From assembly GCA_964016885.1 (NCBI GenBank), contig OZ024744.1:21072098-21136097 (forward strand): a stretch of DNA of 64,000 bases, given 5' to 3'. The translations under genes and the position numbers were made by a program. Source of the DNA: Eledone cirrhosa (taxonomy: Eukaryota; Mollusca; Cephalopoda; Octopoda; Eledonidae). Positions within the stretch are counted from its first letter, which is position 1, and every line of letters begins with the position of its first letter. Below are positions 10,779 through 25,800 of this stretch, in pieces. The notes under the pieces are model-generated. The model saw only the letters and a program-made list of their open reading frames with translations. It made no database searches and had not been told where the DNA came from.

Positions 10779-13700
10779 AGTTGAATCTTAAGATAAAACT
10801 CGTTTTAACAACAGTTGAATCTTAAGAACTGACTCGTTTTAACAACAGTTGAATCTTAAGATAAAACTCGTTTTAACAACAGTTGAATCTTATGAACTAA
10901 CTCATTTTAACAACAGTTGAATCTTAAGTTAAGACTCGTTTTAACAACAGTTGAATCTTAAGAACTGACTCGTTTTAACGACAGCTGAATCTTAAGATAA
11001 AACTCGTTTTAACAACAGTTGGATCTTAAGAACTGACTCGTTTTAACAACAGTTGAATCTTACGATAAAACTCGTTTTAACAACAGTTGAATCTTATGAA
11101 CTAACTCATTTTAACAACAGTTGAATCTTAAGTTAAGACTCGTTTTAACAACAGTTGAATCTTAAGAACTGACTCGTTTTAACAACAGTTGAATCTTAAG
11201 ACAAAACCCGTTTTAACAACAGTTGAATCTTAAGAACTGTCTCGTTTTAACAACAGTTGAATCTTAAGATAAACCTCGTTTTAACAACAGTTTAATCTTA
11301 AGAACTGACTCGTTTTAACAACAGTTGAATCTTAAGACAAAACTCGTTTTAACAACAGTTGAATCTTAAGAACTGACTTGTTCTAACAACAGTTCAGCCT
11401 TAAGAACTGACTCGTTTTAAAACAGTTGAATCGTTAGAACTGACTCGTTTTAACAACAGTTGAATCTTAAAATAAAACTCGTTTTAACAATAGTTGAATC
11501 TCAAGAACTGACTCGTTTTAGCAACAGTTGAATCTTAAGATAACACTCGTTTTCATAACAGTTGAATCTTAAGAACTGTCTCGTTTTAACAACAGTTGAA
11601 TTTTAAGATAAACCTCGTTTTGACAACAGTTGAATCTTAAGAACTGACTCGTTTTAACAACAGTTAAATCTTAATAACTGACTCGTTTTAACAACAGTTG
11701 AATGTTAAGATAAAACTCGTTTTAACAATAGTTAAATCTTAAGAACTGACTCGTTTTAACAACAGTTGAATCTTAAGATAAAACTCGTTTTAACAACTGT
11801 TGAATCTTAAGAACTGACTCGTTTTAACAACAGCTGAATCTTAAGATAAAACTCGTTTTAACAACAGTTGAATCTTAAGAACTGACTCGTTTTAACAACA
11901 GTTGAATCTTCAAATAAAACTCGTTTTAACAACAGTTGAATCTTAAGAACTGACTCGTTTTAACAACAGTTGAATGTTAAGATAAAACTCGTTTTAATAA
12001 TAGTGGAATCTTAAGAACTGACTCGTTTTAACAACAGTTGAATCTTAAGATAAAACTCGTTTTAACAACAGTTGAATCTTAAGAACTGACTTGTTTTAAC
12101 AACAGCTGAATCTTAAGATAAAACTCGATTTAACAACAGTTCAAACTTAAGAAATGACTCGTTTTAACAAAAGTTGAATCTTATGAACTCACTCATTTTA
12201 ACAACAGTTGAATCTTAAGATAACATTCGTTTTAACAACAGTTGAATCTTAAGATAAAACTCGTTTTAACAACAGTTGAATCTTATGAACGAACTCATTT
12301 TAACAACAGTTGAATCTTAAGTTAAGACTCGTTTTAACAACAGTTGAATCTTAAGAACTGACTCATTTTAACGACAGCTGAATCTTAAGATAAAACTCGT
12401 TTTAACAACAGTTGGATCTTAAGAACTGACTCGTTTTAACAACAGTTGAATCTTACGATAAAACTCGTTTTAACAACAGTTGAATCTTATGAACTAACTC
12501 ATTTTAACAACAGTTGAATCTTAAGTTAAGACTCGTTTTAACAACAGTTGAATCTTAAGAACTGACTCGTTTTAACAACAGTTGAATCTTAAGACAAAAC
12601 CCGTTTTAACAACAGTTGAATCTTAAGAACTGTCTCGTTTTAATAACAGTTGAATCTTAAGATAAACCTCGTTTTAACAACAGTTTAATCTTATGAACTA
12701 ACTCATTTTAACAACAGTTGAATCTTAAGTTAAGACTCGTTTTAACAACAGTTGAATCTTAAGAACTGACTCGTTTTAACAACAGTTGAATCTTAAGACA
12801 AAACCCGTTTTAACAACAGTTGAATCTTAAGAACTGTCTCGTTTTAACAACAGTTGAATCTTAAGATAAACCTCGTTTTAACAACAGTTGAATCTTAAGA
12901 ACTGACTCGTTTTAACAACAGTTGAATCTTAAGACAAAACTCGTTTTAACAACAGTTGAATCTTAAGAACTGACTTGTTCTAACAACAGTTCAGCCTTAA
13001 GAACTGACTCGTTTTAAAACAGTTGAATCGTTAGAACTGACTCGTTTTAACAACAGTTGAATCTTAAAATAAAACTCGTTTTAACAATAGTTGAATCTCA
13101 AGAACTGACTCGTTTTAGCAACAGTTGAATCTTAATATAACACTCGTTTTCATAACAGTTGAATCTTAAGAACTGTCTCGTTTTAACAACAGTTGAATTT
13201 TAAGATAAACCTCGTTTTGACAACAGTTGAATCTTAAGAACTGACTCGTTTTAACAACAGTTAAATCTTAATAACTGACTCGTTTTAACAACAGTTGAAT
13301 GTTAAGATAAAACTCGTTTTAACAATAGTTGAATCTTAAGAACTGAATCGTTTTAACAACAGTTGAATCTTAAGATAAAACTCGTTTTAACAACTGTTGA
13401 ATCTTAAGAACTGACTCGTTTTAACAACAGCTGAATCTTAAGATAAAACTCGTTTTAACAACAGTTGAATCTTAAGAACTGACTCGTTTTAACAACAGTT
13501 GAATCTTCAAATAAAACTCGTTTTAACAACAGTTGAATCTTAAGAACTGACTCGTTTTAACAACAGTTGAATGTTAAGATAAAACTCGTTTTAATAATAG
13601 TGGAATCTTAAGAACTGACTCGTTTTAACAACAGTTGAATCTTAAGATAAAACTCGTTTTAACAACAGTTGAATCTTATGAACTCACTCATTTTAACAAC

Positions 13701-14196
13701 AGTTGAATCTTAAGATAACATTCGTTTTAACAACAGTTGAATCTTAAGAACTGATTCGTTTTAACAACAGTTGAATCTTAAGATAAAACTCGTTTTAACA
13801 ACACGTGAATCTTAAGAACGGACTCGTTTTAACAACACCTGAATCTTAAGATAAAACTCGTTTTAACAACAGTTGAATCTTAAGATAAAACTCGTTTTAA
13901 CAACAGTTGAATCTTAAGAACTGACTCGTTTTAACGACAGCTGAATCTTAAGATAAAACTCGTTTTAACAACAGTTCAAACTTAAGAAATGACTCGTTTT
14001 AACAACAGTTGAATCTTATGAACTGACTCATTTTAACAACAGTTGAATCTTAAGAACTGATTCGTTTTAACAACAGCTGAATCTTAAGATAAAACTCGTT
14101 TTAACAACAGTTGAATCTTAAGAACTGACTCGTTTTAACAACAGCTGAATCTTAAGATAAAACTCGTTTTAACAACAGTTGAATCTTAAGAACTGA
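10779..14196 (+). repeat. 3.4-kb block, copy 2 (offset 3,499 bp)
   Basis: This is the second copy of 7,280-10,697. The 81 bp between the two copies (10,698-10,778) hold an extra TTCAGCC marker with its 33-bp monomer. Private changes seen here include CTTATGAACGAACTC near 12,288, ACTCATTTTAACGAC near 12,365, TTTTAATAACAG near 12,642, CTTAATATAAC near 13,134 and AACTGAATCG near 13,345. The match ends where this copy reads GACTCG and copy 1 reads GACTTG. Its last part, from about 13,490, is also the start of the 4,183-bp duplication, so the two events overlap. Confidence 0.82.
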
Positions 14197-16895
14197 CTCG
14201 TTTTAACAACAGCTGAATCTTAAGTTAAAACTCGTTTTAACAACAGTTGAATCTTAACATAAAACTCGTTTTAACAACAGTTGAATCTTAAGAACTGACT
14301 CTTTTTAACAACAGTTGAATCTTAAGATAAAACTCGTTTTAACAACAGTTGAATCTTATGAGCTAACTCATTTTAACAACAGTTGAATCTTAAGTTAAGA
14401 CTCGTTTTAACAACAGTTGAATCTTAAGAACTGACTCGTTTTAACAACAGCTGAATCTTAAGATAAAGCTCGTTTTAACAACAGTTGAATCTTAAGAACT
14501 GACTCGTTTTAACAACAGTTGAATCTTCAAATAAAACTCGTTTTAACAATAGTGGAATCTTAAGAACTGACTCGTTTTAACAACAGTTGAATCTTAAGAT
14601 AAAACTCGTTTTAACAACAGTTGAATCTTAAGAAATGACTCGTTTTACCAACAGCTGAATCTTAAGATAAAACTCGTTTTAACAACAGTTCAAACTTAAG
14701 AAATGACTCGTTTTAACAAAAGTTGAATCTTATGAACTCACTCATTTTAACAACAGTTGAATCTTAAGATAACATTCGTTTTAACAACAGTTGAATCTTA
14801 AGAACCGATTCGTTTTAACAACAGTTGAATCTTAAGATAAAACTCGTTTTAACAACACTTGAATCTTAAGAACGGACTCGTTTTAACAACACCTGAATCT
14901 TAAGATAAAACTCGTTTTAACAACAGTTGAATCTTAAGAACTGATTCGTTTTAACAACAGTTCAAACTTAAGAACTGACTCGTTTTAACAACAGTTGAAT
15001 CTTATGAACTGACTCATTTTAACAACAGTTGAATCTTAAGAACTGACTCGTTTTAACAACAGTTGAATCTTAAGAACTGATTCGTTTTAACAACAGTTGA
15101 ATCTTAAAGATAAAACTCGTTTCGACAACAGTTGAATCTTAAGAACTGACTCGTTTTAACAACAGCTGAATCTTAAGATAAAACTCGTTTTAACAACAGT
15201 TGAATCTTAAGATAAAACTCGTTTTAACAACAGTTGAATCTTAAGAACTGACTCGTTTTAACGACAGCTGAATCTTAAGATAAAACTCGTTTTAACAACA
15301 GTTCAAACTTAAGAAATGACTCGTTTCAACAACAGTTGAATCTTATGAACTGACTCATTTTAACAACAGCTGAATCTGAAGATAAAACTCGTTTTAACAA
15401 CAGTTGAATCTTAAGAACTGATTCGTTTTAACAACAGCTGAATCTTAAGATAAAACTCGTTTTAACAACAGTTGAATCTTAAGAACTGACTCGTTTTAAC
15501 AACAGCTGAATCTTAAGATAAAACTCGTTTTAACAACAGTTGAATCTTAAGATAAATCTCGTTTTAACAACAGTTGAATCTTAAGAACTGACTCTTTTTA
15601 ACAACAGTTGAATCTTAAGATAAAACTCGTTTTAACAACAGTTGAATCTTATGAGCTAACTCATTTTAACAACAGTTGAATCTTAAGTTAAGACTCGTTT
15701 TAACAACAGTTGAATCTTAAGAACTGACTCGTTTTAACAACAGCTGAATCTTAAGATAAAACTCGTTTTAACAACAGTTGAATCTTAAGAACTGACTCGT
15801 TTTAACAACAGCTGAATCTTAAGATAAAACTCGTTTTAACAACAGTTGAATCTTAAGATAAAACTCGTTTTAACAACAGTTGAATCTTAAGTACTGACTC
15901 GTTTTAACAACAGTTGAATCTTAAGGTAAAACTCGTTTTAACAACAGTTGAATCTTATGAACTAACTCATTTTAACAACAGTTGAATCTTAAGTTAAGAC
16001 TCATTTTAACAACAGTTGAATCTTAAGAACTTACTCGTTTTAACGACAGCTGAATCTTAAGATAAAACTCGGTTTAACAACAGTTGGATCTTAAGAACTG
16101 ACTCGTTTTAACAACAGTTGAATCTTACGATAAAACTCGTTTTAACAACAGTTGAATCTTATGAACTAACTCATTTTAACAACAGTTGAATCTTAAGTTA
16201 AGACTCGTTTTAACAACAGTTGAATATTAAGACAAAACCCGTTTTAACAACAGTTGAATCTTAAGAACTGTCTCGTTTTAACAACAGTTGAATCTTAAGA
16301 TAAACCTCGTTTTAACAACAGTTTAATCTTAAGAACTGACTCGTTTTAACAACAGTTGAATCTTAAGACAAAACTCGTTTTAACAACAGTTGAATCTTAA
16401 GAACTGACTTGTTCTAACAACAGTTCAGCCTTAAGAACTGACTCGTTTTAACAACAGTTGAATCTTAAAATAAACCTCGTTTTGACAACAGTTGAATCTT
16501 AAGAACTGACTCGTTTTAACAACAGTTAAATCTTAATAACTGACTCGTTTTAACAACAGTTGAATGTTAAGATAAAACTCGTTTTAACAATAGTTGAATC
16601 TTAAGATAAAACTCGTTTTAACAACTGTTGAATCTTAAGAACTGACTCGTTTTAACAACATCTGAATCTTAAGATAAAACTCGTTTTAACAACAGTTGAA
16701 TCTTAAGAACTGACTCGTTTTAACAACAGCTGAATCTTAAGATAAAACTCGTTTTAACAACAGTTCAAACTTAAGAAATGACTCGTTTTAAGAAAAGTTG
16801 AATCTTATGAACCCACTCATTTTAACAACAGTTGAGTCTTAAGATAACATTCGTTTTAACAACAGTTGAATCTTAAGATAAAACTCGTTTTAACA
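13663..16895 (+). repeat. Core HOR copy 1 (haplotype alpha)
   Basis: This is the first of six copies of a core defined by CTTAACAT (14253) and TTCAGCC (16424), which are 2,171 bp apart in all six. Alpha marks: AAAGCTCG (14469), CTTATGAGC (14357), GAACCGATTCG (14806), CTGAATCTGAAG (15378) and GACTCATTTT (16003). The 33-bp monomer after TTCAGCC is absent. With copy 2 it forms a 4,183-bp tandem duplication running from about 13,490 to 21,860. Differences from copy 2 that I saw are A for C at 14635, a whole AACTGACTCG for ATAACATTCG at 15041, and G for T at 16072 (CTCGGTTT). Confidence 0.85.
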
Positions 16896-17850
16896 ACTGT
16901 TGAATCTTAAGAACTGACTCGTTTTAACAACAGCTGAATCTTAAGATAAAACTCGTTTTAACAACAGTTGAATCTTAAGAACTGACTCGTTTTAACAACA
17001 GTTGAATCTTCAAATAAAACTCGTTTTAACAACAGTTGAATCTTAAGAACTGACTCGTTTTAACAACAGTTGAATGTTAAGATAAAACTCGTTTTAATAA
17101 TAGTGGAATCTTAAGAACTGACTCGTTTTAACAACAGTTGAATCTTAAGATAAAACTCGTTTTAACAACAGTTGAATCTTAAGAACTGACTTGTTTTAAC
17201 AACAGCTGAATCTTAAGATAAAACTCGATTTAACAACAGTTCAAACTTAAGAAATGACTCGTTTTAACAAAAGTTGAATCTTATGAACTCACTCATTTTA
17301 ACAACAGTTGAATCTTAAGATAACATTCGTTTTAACAACAGTTGAATCTTAAGATAAAACTCGTTTTAACAACAGTTGAATCTTATGAACTAACTCATTT
17401 TAACAACAGTTGAATCTTAAGTTAAGACTCGTTTTAACAACAGTTGAATCTTAAGAACTGACTCGTTTTAACGACAGCTGAATCTTAAGATAAAACTCGT
17501 TTTAACAACAGTTGGATCTTAAGAACTGACTCGTTTTAACAACAGTTGAATCTTACGATAAAACTCGTTTTAACAACAGTTGAATCTTATGAACTAACTC
17601 ATTTTAACAACAGTTGAATCTTAAGTTAAGACTCGTTTTAACAACAGTTGAATCTTAAGAACTGACTCGTTTTAACAACAGTTGAATCTTCAAATAAAAC
17701 TCGTTTTAACAACAGTTGAATCTTAAGAACTGACTCGTTTTAACAACAGTTGAATGTTAAGATAAAACTCGTTTTAATAATAGTGGAATCTTAAGAACTG
17801 ACTCGTTTTAACAACAGTTGAATCTTAAGATAAAACTCGTTTTAACAACA
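16896..17850 (+). repeat. Spacer between core copies 1 and 2
   Basis: About 16,861-17,670 aligns with 11,761-12,570 at an offset of exactly 5,100 bp (150 monomers), and with about 21,044-21,853 at 4,183 bp. At 17,670 it leaves the 12.57-kb template (AAGACAAAACCC) and joins the 13.50-kb template (CTTCAAATAAAAC). This is the junction of the 4,183-bp duplication. It contains AACTGTTG, CTTCAAAT, AATAGTGG, GACTTGTTTT, ACTCGATTT and the CTTACGAT dimer (17552). Confidence 0.8.
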
Positions 17851-20800
17851 GTTGAATCTTATGAACTCACTCATTTTAACAACAGTTGAATCTTAAGATA
17901 ACATTCGTTTTAACAACAGTTGAATCTTAAGAACTGATTCGTTTTAACAACAGTTGAATCTTAAGATAAAACTCGTTTTAACAACACGTGAATCTTAAGA
18001 ACGGACTCGTTTTAACAACACCTGAATCTTAAGATAAAACTCGTTTTAACAACAGTTGAATCTTAAGATAAAACTCGTTTTAACAACAGTTGAATCTTAA
18101 GAACTGACTCGTTTTAACGACAGCTGAATCTTAAGATAAAACTCGTTTTAACAACAGTTCAAACTTAAGAAATGACTCGTTTTAACAACAGTTGAATCTT
18201 ATGAACTGACTCATTTTAACAACAGTTGAATCTTAAGAACTGATTCGTTTTAACAACAGCTGAATCTTAAGATAAAACTCGTTTTAACAACAGTTGAATC
18301 TTAAGAACTGACTCGTTTTAACAACAGCTGAATCTTAAGATAAAACTCGTTTTAACAACAGTTGAATCTTAAGAACTGACTCGTTTTAACAACAGCTGAA
18401 TCTTAAGTTAAAACTCGTTTTAACAACAGTTGAATCTTAACATAAAACTCGTTTTAACAACAGTTGAATCTTAAGAACTGACTCTTTTTAACAACAGTTG
18501 AATCTTAAGATAAAACTCGTTTTAACAACAGTTGAATCTTATGAGCTAACTCATTTTAACAACAGTTGAATCTTAAGTTAAGACTCGTTTTAACAACAGT
18601 TGAATCTTAAGAACTGACTCGTTTTAACAACAGCTGAATCTTAAGATAAAGCTCGTTTTAACAACAGTTGAATCTTAAGAACTGACTCGTTTTAACAACA
18701 GTTGAATCTTCAAATAAAACTCGTTTTAACAATAGTGGAATCTTAAGAACTGACTCGTTTTAACAACAGTTGAATCTTAAGATAAAACTCGTTTTAACAA
18801 CAGTTGAATCTTAAGAACTGACTCGTTTTACCAACAGCTGAATCTTAAGATAAAACTCGTTTTAACAACAGTTCAAACTTAAGAAATGACTCGTTTTAAC
18901 AAAAGTTGAATCTTATGAACTCACTCATTTTAACAACAGTTGAATCTTAAGATAACATTCGTTTTAACAACAGTTGAATCTTAAGAACCGATTCGTTTTA
19001 ACAACAGTTGAATCTTAAGATAAAACTCGTTTTAACAACACTTGAATCTTAAGAACGGACTCGTTTTAACAACACCTGAATCTTAAGATAAAACTCGTTT
19101 TAACAACAGTTGAATCTTAAGAACTGATTCGTTTTAACAACAGTTCAAACTTAAGAACTGACTCGTTTTAACAACAGTTGAATCTTATGAACTGACTCAT
19201 TTTAACAACAGTTGAATCTTAAGATAACATTCGTTTTAACAACAGTTGAATCTTAAGAACTGATTCGTTTTAACAACAGTTGAATCTTAAAGATAAAACT
19301 CGTTTCGACAACAGTTGAATCTTAAGAACTGACTCGTTTTAACAACAGCTGAATCTTAAGATAAAACTCGTTTTAACAACAGTTGAATCTTAAGATAAAA
19401 CTCGTTTTAACAACAGTTGAATCTTAAGAACTGACTCGTTTTAACGACAGCTGAATCTTAAGATAAAACTCGTTTTAACAACAGTTCAAACTTAAGAAAT
19501 GACTCGTTTCAACAACAGTTGAATCTTATGAACTGACTCATTTTAACAACAGCTGAATCTGAAGATAAAACTCGTTTTAACAACAGTTGAATCTTAAGAA
19601 CTGATTCGTTTTAACAACAGCTGAATCTTAAGATAAAACTCGTTTTAACAACAGTTGAATCTTAAGAACTGACTCGTTTTAACAACAGCTGAATCTTAAG
19701 ATAAAACTCGTTTTAACAACAGTTGAATCTTAAGATAAATCTCGTTTTAACAACAGTTGAATCTTAAGAACTGACTCTTTTTAACAACAGTTGAATCTTA
19801 AGATAAAACTCGTTTTAACAACAGTTGAATCTTATGAGCTAACTCATTTTAACAACAGTTGAATCTTAAGTTAAGACTCGTTTTAACAACAGTTGAATCT
19901 TAAGAACTGACTCGTTTTAACAACAGCTGAATCTTAAGATAAAACTCGTTTTAACAACAGTTGAATCTTAAGAACTGACTCGTTTTAACAACAGCTGAAT
20001 CTTAAGATAAAACTCGTTTTAACAACAGTTGAATCTTAAGATAAAACTCGTTTTAACAACAGTTGAATCTTAAGTACTGACTCGTTTTAACAACAGTTGA
20101 ATCTTAAGGTAAAACTCGTTTTAACAACAGTTGAATCTTATGAACTAACTCATTTTAACAACAGTTGAATCTTAAGTTAAGACTCATTTTAACAACAGTT
20201 GAATCTTAAGAACTTACTCGTTTTAACGACAGCTGAATCTTAAGATAAAACTCGTTTTAACAACAGTTGGATCTTAAGAACTGACTCGTTTTAACAACAG
20301 TTGAATCTTACGATAAAACTCGTTTTAACAACAGTTGAATCTTATGAACTAACTCATTTTAACAACAGTTGAATCTTAAGTTAAGACTCGTTTTAACAAC
20401 AGTTGAATATTAAGACAAAACCCGTTTTAACAACAGTTGAATCTTAAGAACTGTCTCGTTTTAACAACAGTTGAATCTTAAGATAAACCTCGTTTTAACA
20501 ACAGTTTAATCTTAAGAACTGACTCGTTTTAACAACAGTTGAATCTTAAGACAAAACTCGTTTTAACAACAGTTGAATCTTAAGAACTGACTTGTTCTAA
20601 CAACAGTTCAGCCTTAAGAACTGACTCGTTTTAACAACAGTTGAATCTTAAAATAAACCTCGTTTTGACAACAGTTGAATCTTAAGAACTGACTCGTTTT
20701 AACAACAGTTAAATCTTAATAACTGACTCGTTTTAACAACAGTTGAATGTTAAGATAAAACTCGTTTTAACAATAGTTGAATCTTAAGATAAAACTCGTT

Positions 20801-21078
20801 TTAACAACTGTTGAATCTTAAGAACTGACTCGTTTTAACAACATCTGAATCTTAAGATAAAACTCGTTTTAACAACAGTTGAATCTTAAGAACTGACTCG
20901 TTTTAACAACAGCTGAATCTTAAGATAAAACTCGTTTTAACAACAGTTCAAACTTAAGAAATGACTCGTTTTAAGAAAAGTTGAATCTTATGAACCCACT
21001 CATTTTAACAACAGTTGAGTCTTAAGATAACATTCGTTTTAACAACAGTTGAATCTTAAGATAAAACTCGTTTTAACA
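17851..21078 (+). repeat. Core HOR copy 2 (haplotype alpha)
   Basis: CTTAACAT is at 18436 and TTCAGCC at 20607. It carries all the alpha marks: C at 18652, T at 18540, C at 18989, G at 19561, A at 20186, and no 33-bp monomer. It is nearly identical to copy 1, and the few differences are private to copy 1, so copy 2 is the closer relative of copy 4. It includes the pair CACGTG (17985) and CACCTG, the 35-bp CTTAAAGAT monomer near 19,288, and a CATCTG monomer (20842). Confidence 0.85.
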
Positions 21079-22850
21079 ACTGTTGAATCTTAAGAACTGA
21101 CTCGTTTTAACAACAGCTGAATCTTAAGATAAAACTCGTTTTAACAACAGTTGAATCTTAAGAACTGACTCGTTTTAACAACAGTTGAATCTTCAAATAA
21201 AACTCGTTTTAACAACAGTTGAATCTTAAGAACTGACTCGTTTTAACAACAGTTGAATGTTAAGATAAAACTCGTTTTAATAATAGTGGAATCTTAAGAA
21301 CTGACTCGTTTTAACAACAGTTGAATCTTAAGATAAAACTCGTTTTAACAACAGTTGAATCTTAAGAACTGACTTGTTTTAACAACAGCTGAATCTTAAG
21401 ATAAAACTCGATTTAACAACAGTTCAAACTTAAGAAATGACTCGTTTTAACAAAAGTTGAATCTTATGAACTCACTCATTTTAACAACAGTTGAATCTTA
21501 AGATAACATTCGTTTTAACAACAGTTGAATCTTAAGATAAAACTCGTTTTAACAACAGTTGAATCTTATGAACTAACTCATTTTAACAACAGTTGAATCT
21601 TAAGTTAAGACTCGTTTTAACAACAGTTGAATCTTAAGAACTGACTCGTTTTAACGACAGCTGAATCTTAAGATAAAACTCGTTTTAACAACAGTTGGAT
21701 CTTAAGAACTGACTCGTTTTAACAACAGTTGAATCTTACGATAAAACTCGTTTTAACAACAGTTGAATCTTATGAACTAACTCATTTTAACAACAGTTGA
21801 ATCTTAAGTTAAGACTCGTTTTAACAACAGTTGAATCTTAAGAACTGACTCGTTTTAACAACAGTTGAATCTTAAGACAAAACCCGTTTTAACAACAGTT
21901 GAATCTTAAGAACTGTCTCGTTTTAACAACAGTTGAATCTTAAGATAAACCTCGTTTTAACAACAGTTTAATCTTAAGAACTGACTCGTTTTAACAACAG
22001 TTGAATCTTAAGACAAAACTCGTTTTAACAACAGTTGAATCTTAAGAACTGACTTGTTCTAACAACAGTTCAGCCTTAAGAACTGACTCGTTTTAAAACA
22101 GTTGAATCGTTAGAACTGACTCGTTTTAACAACAGTTGAATCTTAAAATAAAACTCGTTTTAACAATAGTTGAATCTCAAGAACTGACTCGTTTTAGCAA
22201 CAGTTGAATCTTAAGATAACACTCGTTTTCATAACAGTTGAATCTTAAGAACTGTCTCGTTTTAACAACAGTTGAATTTTAAGATAAACCTCGTTTTGAC
22301 AACAGTTGAATCTTAAGAACTGACTCGTTTTAACAACAGTTAAATCTTAATAACTGACTCGTTTTAACAACAGTTGAATGTTAAGATAAAACTCGTTTTA
22401 ACAATAGTTGAATCTTAAGAACTGACTCGTTTTAACAACAGTTGAATCTTAAGATAAAACTCGTTTTAACAACTGTTGAATCTTAAGAACTGACTCGTTT
22501 TAACAACAGCTGAATCTTAAGATAAAACTCGTTTTAACAACAGTTGAATCTTAAGAACTGACTCGTTTTAACAACAGTTGAATCTTCAAATAAAACTCGT
22601 TTTAACAACAGTTGAATCTTAAGAACTGACTCGTTTTAACAACAGTTGAATGTTAAGATAAAACTCGTTTTAATAATAGTGGAATCTTAAGAACTGACTC
22701 GTTTTAACAACAGTTGAATCTTAAGATAAAACTCGTTTTAACAACAGTTGAATCTTAAGAACTGACTTGTTTTAACAACAGCTGAATCTTAAGATAAAAC
22801 TCGATTGAACAACAGTTCAAACTTAAGAAATGACTCGTTTTAACAAAAGT
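21079..22850 (+). repeat. Spacer between core copies 2 and 3, with TTCAGCC at 22,069
   Basis: The first part, to about 21,860, is the second copy of 16,896-17,670. It then switches to AAGACAAAACCCG and follows the template seen at about 10.9-12.2 kb (TTCAGCC 11393/22069, offset 10,676), including the three-A marker with its 33-bp monomer, TTTTCAT, TTAATAAC, AACTGTTG and CTTCAAAT. A private change is ACTCGATTGAAC near 22,803, against ACTCGATTTAAC at 12.1 kb. The GATTGAAC form reappears near 33,312 and 39,772, which links these three spacers by descent. Confidence 0.78.
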
Positions 22851-25800
22851 TGAATCTTATGAACTCACTCATTTTAACAACAGTTGAATCTTAAGATAAC
22901 ATTCGTTTTAACAACAGTTGAATCTTAAGAACTGATTCGTTTTAACAACAGTTGAATCTTAAGATAAAACTCGTTTTAACAACACGTGAATCTTAAGAAC
23001 GGACTCGTTTTAACAACACCTGAATCTTAAGATAAAACTCGTTTTAACAACAGTTGAATCTTAAGATAAAACTCGTTTTAACAACAGTTGAATCTTAAGA
23101 ACTGACTCGTTTTTACGACAGCTGAATCTTAAGATAAAATTCGTTTTAACAACAGTTCAAACTTAAGAAATGACTCGTTTTAACAACAGTTGAATCTTAT
23201 GAACTGACTCATTTTAACAACAGTTGAATCTTAAGAACTGATTCGTTTTAACAACAGCTGAATCTTAAGATAAAACTCGTTTTAACAACAGTTGAATCTT
23301 AAGAACTGACTCGTTTTAACAACAGCTGAATCTTAAGATAAAACTCGTTTTAACAACAGTTGAATCTTAAGAACTGACTCGTTTTAACAACAGCTGAATC
23401 TTAAGTTAAAACTCGTTTTAACAACAGTTGAATCTTAACATAAAACTCGTTTTAACAACAGTTGAATCTTAAGAACTGACTCTTTTTAACAACAGTTGAA
23501 TCTTAAGATAAAACTCGTTTTAACAACAGTTGAATCTAATGAGCTAACTCATTTTAACAACAGTTGAATCTTAAGTTAAGACTCGTTTTAACAACAGCTG
23601 AATCTTAAGAACTGACTCGTTTTAACAACAGCTGAATCTTAAGATAAAGTTCGTTTTAACAACAGTTGAATCTTAAGAACTGACTCATTTTAACAACAGT
23701 TGAATCTTCAAATAAAACTCGTTTTAACAATAGTGGAATCTTAAGAACTGACTCGTTTTAACAACAGTTGAATCTTAAGATAAAACTCGTTTTAACAACA
23801 GTTGAATCTTAAGAACTGACTCGTTTTACCAACAGCTGAATCTTAAGATAAAACTCGTTTTAACAACAGTTCAAACTTAAGAAATGACTCGTTTTAACAA
23901 AAGTTGAATCTTATGAACTCACTCATTTTAACAACAGTTGAATCTTAAGATAACATTCGTTTTAACAACAGTTGAATCTTAAGAACTGATTCGTTTTAAC
24001 AACAGTTGAATCTTAAGATAAAACTCGTTTTAACAACACTTGAATCTTAAGAACGGACTCGTTTTAACAACACCTGAATCTTAAGATAAAACTCGTTTTA
24101 ACAACAGTTGAATCTTAAGAACTGATTCGTTTTAACAACAGTTCAAACTTAAGAACTGACTCGTTTTAACAACAGTTGAATCTTATGAACTGACTCATTT
24201 TAACAACAGTTGAATCTTAAGATAACATTCGTTTTAACAACAGTTGAATCTTAAGAACTGATTCGTTTTAACAACAGTTGAATCTTTAAGATAAAACTCG
24301 TTTCGACAACAGTTGAATCTTAAGAACTGACTCGTTTTAACAACAGCTGAATCTTAAGATAAAACTCGTTTTAACAACAGTTGAATCTTAAGATAAAACT
24401 CGTTTTAACAACAGTTGAATCTTAAGAACTGACTCGTTTTAACGACAGCTGAATCTTAAGATAAAACTCGTTTTAACAACAGTTCAAACTTAAGAAATGA
24501 CTCGTTTTAACAACAGTTGAATCTTATGAACTGACTCATTTTAACAACAGCTGAATCTTAAGATAAAACTCGTTTTAACAACAGTTGAATCTTAAGAACT
24601 GATTCGTTTTAACAACAGCTGAATCTTAAGATAAAACTCGTTTTAACAACAGTTGAATCTTAAGAACTGACTCGTTTTAACAACAGCTGAATCTTAAGAT
24701 AAAACTCGTTTTAACAACAGTTGAATCTTAAGATAAATCTCGTTTTAACAACAGTTGAATCTTAAGAACTGACTCTTTTTAACAACAGTTGAATCTTAAG
24801 ATAAAACTCGTTTTAACAACAGTTGAATCTTATGAGCTAACTCATTTTAACAACAGTTGAATCTTAAGTTAAGACTCGTTTTAACAACAGTTGAATCTTA
24901 AGAACTGACTCGTTTTAACAACAGCTGAATCTTAAGATAAAACTCGTTTTAACAACAGTTGAATCTTAAGAACTGACTCGTTTTAACAACAGCTGAATCT
25001 TAAGATAAAACTCGTTTTAACAACAGTTGAATCTTAAGATAAAACTCGTTTTAACAACAGTTGAATCTTAAGTACTGACTCGTTTTAACAACAGTTGAAT
25101 CTTAAGGTAAAACTCGTTTTAACAACAGTTGAATCTTATGAACTAACTCATTTTAACAACAGTTGAATCTTAAGTTAAGACTCGTTTTAACAACAGTTGA
25201 ATCTTAAGAACTGACTCGTTTTAACGACAGCTGAATCTTAAGATAAAACTCGTTTTAACAACAGTTGGATCTTAAGAACTGACTCGTTTTAACAACAGTT
25301 GAATCTTACGATAAAACTCGTTTTAACAACAGTTGAATCTTATGAACTAACTCATTTTAACAACAGTTGAATCTTAAGTTAAGACTCGTTTTAACAACAG
25401 TTGAATATTAAGACAAAACCCGTTTTAACAACAGTTGAATCTTAAGAACTGTCTCGTTTTAACAACAGTTGAATCTTAAGATAAACCTCGTTTTAACAAC
25501 AGTTTAATCTTAAGAACTGACTCGTTTTAACAACAGTTGAATCTTAAGACAAAACTCGTTTTAACAACAGTTGAATCTTAAGAACTGACTTGTTCTAACA
25601 ACAGTTCAGCCTTAAGAACTGACTCGTTTTAAAACAGTTGAATCGTTAGAACTGACTCGTTTTAACAACAGTTGAATCTTAAAATAAACCTCGTTTTGAC
25701 AACAGTTGAATCTTAAGAACTGACTCGTTTTAACAACAGTTAAATCTTAATAACTGACTCGTTTTAACAACAGTTGAATGTTAAGATAAAACGCGTGTTA